Assembly: GCA_035235625.1 (NCBI GenBank)
Contig: CP141146.1
Coordinates: forward strand, 14,874,501-14,938,500
DNA: 64,000 bases
From: Saururus chinensis
Lineage: Eukaryota; Streptophyta; Magnoliopsida; Piperales; Saururaceae
Reading direction: 5' to 3'
Shown here: positions 56,433-64,000 of the stretch, piece after piece
Layout of the letters: the number at the start of each line of letters is the position of its first letter
Position numbering within the stretch: the stretch's first letter is position 1
Notes under the pieces: model-generated
What the model saw: only the letters and a program-made list of their open reading frames with translations
What the model was told of the DNA's origin: nothing
The model's database searches: none
Program-made: the position numbers and the translations under genes

Positions 56433-58043
56433 TACAGAAGGTGCATACAGGATCATGAAAGAGAGAGAATTGCATGTGTTCTCTTATTCTTGCTATTGGC
56501 TTCCGGCAATTCTCCTCACTAGTGTTTATTTTATCATCTTTGTTGGTCATGGTGTGCTTGCATACTTGCATACTGTTCTAATTTGAGTATAGCATAGAGA
56601 TTGAATAAATTACTGTACTGAAGCGATTGGTACTTATTTACACATTTTTCTTTTCTTTACTAATTACTATTAATCTCCCATATGTTAAAATAAGATGGGA
56701 ATGAAACCAACTGCACACTAGGAGTGCAGTTGCGCCAAAGTAACCAAGTTCAAGTACCACTAACTTATGTGCAGCAAATAAATTTCTCGTACCAAATTGG
56801 TAGTGTACAAAACCGAGAAAGAACGGCATGGTGAAGCACTCGAAGTTCTCTGGAGAAGGCGAACGAGCTTAGGACGGGATCAAGTAGCCTCAAGCTTTCT
56901 ACTCCGTGTCCCTCTCTAATCCTCTTCTCCTTCCCCGTGTGAATCCCATCTGACCATTGTTATTTTTTTTTCTGTCCCTTCACATACTTCTAGTCGCTTA
57001 GTGTTTTTTCTCTCATTTTGTCCTCTGCATGATCAATTTCCTGCTTACCATATTTTCTTTGCATACCTTATTTTCTTGTTTTCAGTTTGCGATGGTTACT
57101 TCATTCACTCTTCCATCTTCCCAGCTTACCTACACCCCCCATCTTCCTCTCGGCTGTGACTGTTTTCCCGCTCGTCCTAGGCCATCAATCCAAACAGACC
57201 CTTACTTTCAGCAATGCCATTTGCTTCCCCCTCCTCTCATGATGCAGGAGCATAATGAAAGTGTTAAAATTTGGTGAAGAAACGAACTAGTTCAGACATT
57301 TGATCAAACATCTGAGAAGATTTGAAAACACACAAGGGCAGTTCGGGTAATCACTAATGATTCGAAGGTCTCTGTGTTGGTAGGTCGGGTAATTTCGAGA
57401 ACAAGTAAAGGGCTTTTACCACATTCCAGTCTAAAATAAGAAACCGTTAATATCGTTAATCGTCGTCTTCAGCTGGGCGTTTGAAGTTTGAACAGTGAAG
57501 GAGGATCTGGTTACGAATTAACGGCGTCGCTTTTCAATTGGTTTCACGTCATATGGATCTGAAGGAGACTTTCTGTTTTGTTTAAATAGGATTTCCATTT
57601 GTCATTAGAGGTGGTTGAATTTCGAAAAAGGTTTCAAACCTCTGGAGCTGAAGCTCTGTTTTTTTGGTTCTCATGGATTGAGAGCTGATGTTCGTTGTAG
57701 ATTCAATGGATGACCTTAGGTTGTGGATTCAGCCTTTGTCTTGTAGTTTCATAGATTCAAAACAGCTCGTGGATTTGAATACAATAAATTATTTCTTCTC
57801 TCTGTTTATTTTCTATTGTAATAGTTCTATGCTTGGATCGAGAATTGAATAGAGTTTTGGATGTTGTTTCTGTAATAAATTTGTCAATTGTAGAAAATAT
57901 AGAAAATACTGTTTGATTGCTTACAATTCTGAAACTGGAAGTTAAGATTACAGTAAAGTTTTCAATGCTTCGATTTGATTATAATTTTTGTAGTTGAAGG
58001 CTACAACTCTGCTGGAATTCCGCCTGCATCATCTCACCCCTTT
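56433..58043. other. Conserved 3' flank of B3-like gene 4
   Basis: Nearly identical to 41013-42630. Includes the 3' UTR and the same non-conserved 82-codon open frame. Nothing else recognised. Confidence 0.55.
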
Positions 58044-58589
58044 TGATGCAGTGTTGGCATGAAGATCTATTTTAAATCGGAGAGAACAGAGTTGAGTTTG
58101 GCATTTCGTCAAACAGAAGCGCCATCAAATAATTAAAAGGGGTATGATTGGTATTCACTAACTGGTATACTGGACGTTTATTGGTAAGACGGGTAATAAG
58201 CTTAATTAGTGAAGGGTATAATGGTCTTTAGTGTTTAAATCAATCAGCCGTTAAATTCGTTACTCGTCTCCTACCTCCGGTAAATCTACAGTAACAGAAC
58301 CATGACTGAAGTTGACGACGTCCTATTCAAATCTCTTTCTGTTAACTCCAACGGAGTATAAATAGTCTTCTGTAATAGAAATGAGGCGGTTGTTGTTAAA
58401 TGAATTTTCTTTGTAATTGGATGTTCCAATTAAGGGTATTTCCCTGAGCTCTGTTTCTGAGCTGGAACTGTCAATTTTCTTCGTAACGAAGAACTGAAGT
58501 TCGATTTCTTTTTCTGTAATTTTCTTTCAACAATAGTGAAATTCAAAGAGATTGTTTCATTGATCGTTTTCCAATTGTGCGCTGCATCA
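58044..58589. mobile_element. Solo LTR, 546 bp, inserted after the segmental duplication
   Basis: Starts TGATGCAGTG and ends GCTGCATCA, giving TG...CA ends with an 8-bp perfect inverted repeat (TGATGCAG/CTGCATCA). It is flanked by the 5-bp duplication CCTTT (58039-58043 and 58590-58594). Copy A has the uninterrupted site ACCCCTTTGGTC at the corresponding place (about 42630). A TATA-like GAGTATAAATAG lies at about 58355. The empty site makes this a clean insertion. Confidence 0.93.
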
Positions 58590-58714
58590 CCTTTGGTCTT
58601 CCCCTTCGTTCTATTATCCAGCGCCCATTCACTAACGTTCAAGGGTCACATGGCTACACTCAAACCTTAGAACAAAGATAAACAGCCACCGTTGTAGGAC
58701 GACTCAATTCAAAG

Positions 58715-59100
58715 TGATGGCAACTTTTTAATTAATGTACAGTTGGGATAGGCCCTCATGTTTCACTTCCGAGAAATTTGTGTGTGCGTCGTACACCATG
58801 TTATTAGTGTATTTTACCACTTACCAAGTTGCCCATCGGCATAAAGAAATATTTTCTTAAACCACATTGTATGATCAGATCGTATGAAGAGAGGGCATGT
58901 GGAGGGAAAGAACAAGGGAGCTGTTGGATCCAGTTCCCATGTTTTATCTCTCAAGGTGATGTGGTAAAATCTCATTGTTAGTCATCAAACTTTGGTCATA
59001 AAAACTAGTCAATGTTAAATAAGTCTGTTAACATATTATAACTGTCATTGCCATTATGTTCATGCCATGGTGTCTTGTACGCTGATAGGTCATTTAGTGA
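58715..59100. other. Intergenic stretch, nothing recognised
   Basis: No frame or repeat identified between duplicated block B and the MITE. Confidence 0.5.
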
Positions 59101-59110
59101 GTGGTGAACA

Positions 59111-59729
59111 TGGAAAGCCATATTGGCCGATATTCTATGCCCCCACATAAAAATGGATATGTATCGGACCATACCATATTAATACGGCTGATATATATCG
59201 ATATAATATTAATTTATTGTTATTTTTATTTTTTTAAAAATATTTTTTTAAAAAAATATTTTTTTAAAAAAATATTTTTTTATTTTTTTTCTTAAAAACA
59301 AAAACACGTTTCAAACCCAACTTCTTCTCCGGGGGTTTTAAAGATGCCAGTGTTTTTTATACTAAATATAGTGTTATATAAGTATGCATTTACTTAAACA
59401 TCTAACTGTGACTCATATTAAGCATCTTATTTGGTTCCAAAATAAATTAATTTAAGAACACCTAATGTGGGAAAGAGGGAGTACTAGTTTCTACCGGACA
59501 GAGGGAGTAATAGTGTATATTTCTAAAATGAACTAATTTTAGAATGATACGGCCTTCTATGGTCTTATGATACTCTAAAATAAATTATAATAATATATTA
59601 TTAGTTATAATATTTTTTCATATCGATAAAAGGGTTCACGTCGTATTCGGTGCATACCAAGCGTATCTTCATTGCGTACCCGTATATATAATTATTGATA
59701 CTATCATCCGTATCAATACAACTTTCCAT
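59111..59729. mobile_element. Mutator-like MITE, copy 2
   Basis: Ends TGGAAAGCCATATTGGCCGA and GTATCAATACAACTTTCCA are inverted repeats like those at 29923-30637. GTGGTGAACA precedes it (59101-59110) and GTGGTGAAACA follows (59730-59740), a target duplication of about 10 bp, which points to the Mutator superfamily. The interior is AT-rich with a TTTTTTAAAAAAATATTT tandem patch near 59230-59285. Non-coding. Confidence 0.7.
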
Positions 59730-59740
59730 GTGGTGAAACA

Positions 59741-60130
59741 TGGTGTGTAACACACACCTAACGAATTAAGATGACCATGTTGGGAGCCAGATGTCCCACT
59801 ATTTTAAATTGTTAAGCCTGCTTGTCTTTTGTGTTAGGTCCATGTTCTGAGTTGCGAGCTTGCCCTCATTCTCAGCAAGTTGTTAGTCTTTTGTAGATGC
59901 TTTTATTTTCACATTTAGTTTCATCCATGCTTGACTTTTTTATGGACGTGCCTCCTTCCTTTATTGGCAGATTTTGTAGAGCTCCATGTCATAGTTGGCA
60001 ACTGGCTCTGGTGGGCATGCCCCCTCCTCCTACCGAGGTTGGGGTAGAAGTCATTTTGGGGTCATCCACCCCTGCAGGGGGTTTGCATCCAAGTTGGTGC
60101 TAGTCTCTTCCCTTCTTTCCTCTAATGCAT
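59741..60130. repeat. Inverted repeat arm 2 (pairs with 52404-52835)
   Basis: Reverse complement of 52404-52800 with several percent divergence. Its 68-codon frame (+ 59897-60103) is open as in the other arm. The boundary beyond CCTCTAATGC at 60120-60130 is where arm 1 meets the gypsy-like arm. Confidence 0.88.
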
Positions 60131-60482
60131 TGTTCTATTTCTTGTTATTTACATCTCCTATCCCATTTGGGAGGCACTGAATGATTTTAGGGTATCGGCT
60201 TCCAATTAATACATTGAAGACATCCTTCATGATATGCACTAGTGTGAGAAAAATGGAAGACTGTCCCGACTGATCGATTGCAAGCACATATCAATCAATC
60301 GGCCAAGGCTATGAGGCACAAGACGGAACCGAGAAGAGCATCGATCTATTGCAGATGAGGGAGAACGATTCAATTTGTTGTTTTTGAGGTGATTGAGATA
60401 AAGGTAATCACCGAGCTAGACAGTTCAATTGCCCCACATATTGGAATCGTGTGGCTCTTCAACGAGAGGTATGACAATCGAT
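60131..60482. other. Unassigned DNA upstream of the copia LTR
   Basis: No frame or repeat recognised. May include target DNA for the copia insertion. Confidence 0.4.
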
Positions 60483-60862
60483 TGTTAGGTTCAGGCCATC
60501 GATCAGTCATGTAATGGAAATGTTATTTTGCCCGATTTGGGCACTTCCAAATTGGCCACTCCGGGTTTCCCTTCCACAAATAGCTAGCCTTATTCGAGTC
60601 TACACATCACTTAGGGTATATAAGGCCTTAGAACCCAAGGGGCCATAGTTTAAGCTTTGTAAAAGCACAAGCTTTTGAGAGTTGAGAGAATTTGAGTGCT
60701 CTATGATGTAATCTTCTCCTATATATTGTTCTCGTAATTATATAGTAAATTTGTGTGTGATGACAGGTGGAGGTTAGCGAAAGATAGACCACCTTAAAAT
60801 CTTGTGTGCTCTCTTGTAACATTTGCTTCTTGTTGTGGTTCTGCATTGTTATTCACCCAACA
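60483..60862 (+). repeat. 5' LTR of a Ty1/copia element
   Basis: Starts TGTTAGG and ends CACCCAACA, inverted LTR ends (TGTTGGG type). It holds a TATA box (GGGTATATAAGG, about 60614) and is followed by ACTGGTACATGAAGA, a decayed initiator-tRNA primer site. About 380 bp, usual for copia LTRs. The 3' LTR is not in the window. Confidence 0.65.
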
Positions 60863-61056
60863 ACTGGTACATGAAGACTAGGTTCCATAATCTGGGACGA
60901 AGGGAGATCGAAGATTGAGAAGTTTAATGATACAAACTTTGTGTTTGGCACATACAAATTGAAGACTATCTCTATTAAAAGGATTTATGGTTGCTCATAT
61001 GAGGGTTGAAACCAGACAAGATTTTTGATGAAGATTGGAGAATTTTGGATGAGAAG

Positions 61057-61989
61057 TAGGGGTGGCCATGGGCCGGCCCCCCTTCACTATGAGGGCCGGG
61101 CGAGGGCCAGGCTGCGGCCGACACAAAAATGGAAGGGCAGAGCCTGGCCCAGCCCATGACCCCTTCAGAGAGGCTGCCGGTCAGGCCACAGGTCAGCCAG
61201 CCAGGATTGCTCTGCCCCAGCCCCTCTTTTAAAAAAATTGGGCTTGCCAAGCCCGCTTCGCTTTCATCTCTATTGCAGTCTTCGCTAGGCTAGCCATGGG
61301 CACCACCTACGATCTCCTTTCCCCCCACCTTGCCTCCACAGTCGTCTCTCTTCTTATTGCCCCCGCCATCTTTTGTGCCACCATTGCCGATCCCTTACCT
61401 CCTTCCTCCTCATCCACTTCTTTGCCGACTTCTGCCTAGCCACCTTTGTGTCTACCCAGTTTTGGATGAGTTCCATGTTCTCAACCCTTGTGGTCGGTCT
61501 AGCCAATGACGTTGCTGCCTGTTGGTGGAACCTCAATGGTGTGGCCTCCCAGCTCCTCATGCCTCTCATGTACGACCTTGTTCACCACCTCCACCACCCC
61601 TTCATCGAGTGGCAAATCTCATTCTTCATTCTTGCTACCATCCAAGTCGCGATAGCCTATTCCATTCTGGTATTCAGCCAAGACCTACCGGATGACAACT
61701 ACAACTAGCTACATAATACAGGGGAGAAGCCCAAAGACAAATTCGACAGTGTCCTTTGTAATGGGATGCAGGGGAGATTGAGGAGCTTGTGGGTGGTGTA
61801 AATTGTGGGCAAGCTTTTGGCCATGGCCAGGCAGGCTCCTAGTCGGGGCCAGACTCCTTGGCCACCCTACCCGCAGCCATTGGTGTACTGGTCGCACTAG
61901 GCCTGCTCATCCAGAGGGTTGGCCGAAGCTTGGTCATATATTTAGGCCGGCGGGCCACCCGTGGGCAGCCTGCACAATGCCCACCCCTA
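61057..61989. mobile_element. hAT-like non-autonomous element carrying a captured gene fragment
   Basis: Starts TAGGGGTGGCCATGG and ends CAATGCCCACCCCTA, inverted ends of about 13 bp of the TAGGGGTGG hAT type. Flanking 8-mers are ATGAGAAG (61049-61056) and ATCGGAAG (61990-61997), an aged 8-bp target duplication. Removing the element rejoins the copia gag reading LDEK to ALVIM, which supports the borders. The core is GC-rich and contains a fragment of a nitrate transporter gene. Confidence 0.75.
61278..61768 (+). pseudogene. Captured fragment of an NRT2 high-affinity nitrate transporter
   Basis: Source family: plasma-membrane nitrate/proton symporters of the MFS (NRT2). The + strand reads VFARLAMGTTYDLLSPHLAS and APAIFC, then after a frameshift near 61395-61402 FLLIHFFADFCLATFVST and QFWMSSMFSTLVVGLAND. 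Next come NLNGVASQLLMPLMYDLV and VFSQDLPDDNYN, a TAG stop, then TGEKPKDKFDSVLCNGM in the same frame. This is the order and spacing of NRT2 proteins from the third transmembrane region to the loop after the sixth, with DLPDGNY and EKPKDKF as signature tail. The fragment starts and stops abruptly inside the hAT-like element, so it is captured and dead. Confidence 0.8.
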
Positions 61990-62408
61990 ATCGGAAGGCT
62001 CTTGTCATTATGCATGTGTCTGGCTTTGACAACACATATTTCTTCTTCCAATGTCTCCAAGGTAACTTCTACAAGTGCTTTTTTTGATGTAATAAAACAA
62101 TTATATGACATGTTGGTTACTACGAACAATGTTTATTTGGTTAAGAAGATGTTTGAATTGAAAATGGGTGAGATGAGTCTCTTGCCCCTCATCTCATCAT
62201 TTTAATAATCTCATGAATCAATTAGAAGTTGTAGATGTTTCTTTTGTTGACGATGTGAGATTATCTCTTGCTCTGCTAAATTCCTTAATGAAGAGTTGGG
62301 AATTGTTATTAATTGCTTACAATTCATTCGGTAAAGAAAAATGTTGCTTGATGAAATTACCAAACTATTGCTGATGGAGGAAATAAGGAGGAAGAATGAT
62401 GAGCCGGC

Positions 62409-64000
62409 TGTAATGACCGGTAATTTTTCTAATAATTTAAAATTTTGAACTTTTGGACCCATAAGCCAGTTTTGGACCCGTCAGTAAGTTTTGAACCCAT
62501 AAGCGAGTTTTAGGCCCAATAATCATTTTTTGTAACTTCGAACTATTTTGAATTTGATTTGTTGAAAAGTGCTTTAAGGTATTTAATGGGATATGAGAAA
62601 CGAATATATCAAGTCTAAAAACGCATGAATCAAGCATCGAGATCGTAGGATACGATCTCGAGAAGCATATTGTGGGTGGGCACCACTTTTAATTTACTAG
62701 ATAACATACCCTCATGGGGTCTTGTTTTGTAGATCTCATCGATATGATTTCAACAATAGCAAGAATACACGAATCCGAGTTTGAGAGAGTAAGTTATGAG
62801 CATTTAAAGTTAAAAAAATGGTTTGAATTGAAAAATAAAAAAATAAAATAATAAATTTCTTAGTTAGCTGGTGTCGGTCTAACGGAGTTGACTTTAGTCT
62901 GACACTAGTGTTTGGCATGCAATGTGCATAATGTGGCGTGCATGGGCCATACACTAGGTGGCCAGGCCCCGCTGTGCTGCACGTCACACTCCGTACGTGG
63001 CCGTTCCATGTGCCACATGGTGTGCAAAACCATCTCGCGTGGTTATAATTAGAGAGAAGGGGAGGACATTGAGTTTCCCCATTCCCACCCATTCTCTTGT
63101 GCTTCCACATCCCTAAAACTTTTCCTCATCCCTTAGAGTCATTTAAAGTCCAGTTTGGTTCTTTCAAAAGGAGTTTCTAGCTAATTTGAGCATAATTTAC
63201 ATAATGGGAGGGCCAGTTTTTGGAGTAGAGCATCCTAGAGAGGGAAAAATCTTAGGAGTAGTGAAAGATTTCCAAAGGGAAATGCCAAAAGCTATTGAGA
63301 AAACAATCAAGTATGAGGCAAGGCTCCATTCGTCTCAAGCAAGGACAAGGAGAGACTCTACCCTCCATGACCAGAACCCCAAGAGAGAAGGGTTAAGTAG
63401 TTAATTTCTAAATTAAAGTCAATATTAACCGGATTTCAATGGATTCTTATGGGGAAAAACACAGTTTAAAAAATAATGAGATATTTTATGCTATTTTGAA
63501 AAGAATTCATGTTCGTTGAAGAAATTTTTTATGTTGTGGGTCTTCGGACTCTCTTTGGTTAGCAAACCATGAATTATTGAGAAATAATTCTAGATGCCTG
63601 CCACACTTGGCCTTCGCATTATAAGATTTAGTATATTATGGGAAAATCCATTTCCTTCTAGCTTCTATTGCCCCATGAGTGTGGGAGTAAACCAATAGGT
63701 ATCACTGCTCTATGAAAGAATGATTTGTTTAATTTTGAATAATTTATTGGATTCGGTGAATGAACAATTTATTTGATTATATTAGCCGCTAGGCAGAATT
63801 ATGTTTATATCCGATCTTATTGGAATAACATTGAAGATGTTATCTAATACGTATGTAGGGAACCAACATTACGACAATGTTAGCTAGAACTAATTGATAA
63901 TAAATTATAGTTTTATTCTACAGTGCGCAATGAGGCATGAAGGTGAGTTGTCAAAGGATTGTTACAACTATCATACACAGATGATGATGTTTGTGTAAGA
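62409..64000 (+). mobile_element. Ty3/gypsy-type LTR, left part, runs off the window
   Basis: Starts TGTAATGACCGGTAATTTTT, cutting the copia gag relic. Sequence further in (GTCTAAAAACGCATGAATCA, GATCGTAGGATACGATCTCG, and near 63650 TTCTATTGCCCCATGAGTGTG...) resembles parts of the LTR around 44880-45100. It is therefore most likely the beginning of a long gypsy LTR. No 3' end, primer site or coding domain is reached before 64000. Short frames such as 63186-63404 show no domain. Confidence 0.55.

Larger units (their letters stand above)
54313..58714 (+). repeat. Segmental duplication, copy B (contains B3-like gene 4)
   Basis: Direct repeat of 38885-42763, starting GAGGAGCCTTCAATCC (GAGGAGCCTTCAGTCC in A). 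It is collinear throughout, with small indels and one 546-bp solo LTR insertion (58044-58589) absent from copy A. It ends near CAACCACC-like GGCTACACTCAAA... AATTCAAAG, where copy A meets the element at 42764. Confidence 0.9.
60915..62408 (+). pseudogene. Ty1/copia gag remnant, interrupted by a hAT-like element and truncated
   Basis: After the primer site the + strand reads IEKFNDTNFVFGTYKLK and DEDWRILDEK, then resumes beyond the hAT-like insertion with ALVIMHVSGFDNTYF, FELKMGEMSL, FVDDVRLSLALLNSLMKSWE and EEIRRKN-like residues. This is the gag order of copia elements (KFDG.NF..W...; LF.LKM.EG.S; DD....LL.SLP.SW). Multiple stops and frameshifts show it is non-functional. It is cut at 62408 by a gypsy LTR start. 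Confidence 0.75.

Noticed and set aside
52429-60103. 68-codon frame conserved in both inverted repeat arms
   Set aside because: Short, no recognised domain, lies in a dispersed repeat; kept only as an observation, not called as a gene.

Overview
The window is nuclear DNA of a flowering plant. It has intron-containing genes with GT-AG introns, plant-type ROP GTPase and BRCA1 families, CACTA, hAT, Mutator-like and Stowaway transposons, and Ty1/copia and Ty3/gypsy retroelement remains. The sequence does not fix the lineage further.

Layout. 1-3302: a non-autonomous CACTA-type element built from thousands of bases of TTAGCGACGC-like subterminal repeats, a GC-rich block and CT-rich tracts. 3303-10980: intergenic, with a Stowaway MITE, a LINE fragment and a long TA microsatellite. 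11-28.3 kb is the gene-rich core: a five-exon ROP GTPase-activating protein (CRIB plus RhoGAP, + strand), an AT-hook protein (- strand, two coding exons) and a 14-exon BRCA1 homologue (- strand) with RING, extended PHD and twin BRCT regions. The BRCA1 large exon carries a 180-bp tandem duplication, one copy of which has an extra base that would truncate the protein. 28.6-38.9 kb: intergenic DNA with MITEs and two small single-exon genes of a B3-like (DUF313/At1g05920-type) family. 38.9-42.8 kb and 54.3-58.7 kb: a direct segmental duplication, each copy with one more B3-like gene, so the cluster has four members.

Between and after the duplicated blocks lies a nest of transposons. It includes copia integrase and reverse transcriptase pseudogenes, a palindromic pair of gypsy-LTR-like arms, a 2.9-kb solo LTR with a perfect 5-bp target duplication (GTTTT), a 546-bp solo LTR with target duplication CCTTT, and a truncated CACTA end at a duplication breakpoint. 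Beyond these are an inverted repeat at 52.4/59.8 kb, a copia 5' LTR plus gag interrupted by a hAT-like element, and a gypsy LTR start running off the window. The hAT-like element carries a captured fragment of an NRT2 high-affinity nitrate transporter gene.

The three conserved genes act in unrelated processes: ROP signalling, chromatin or AT-rich DNA binding, and DNA repair. I see no operon-like system. The most informative features are the BRCA1 exon duplication and frameshift, the recently duplicated B3-like cluster, and the transposon that captured NRT2. Exon structures were read by eye from splice signals, frame continuity and family resemblance; no alignment or search was run.
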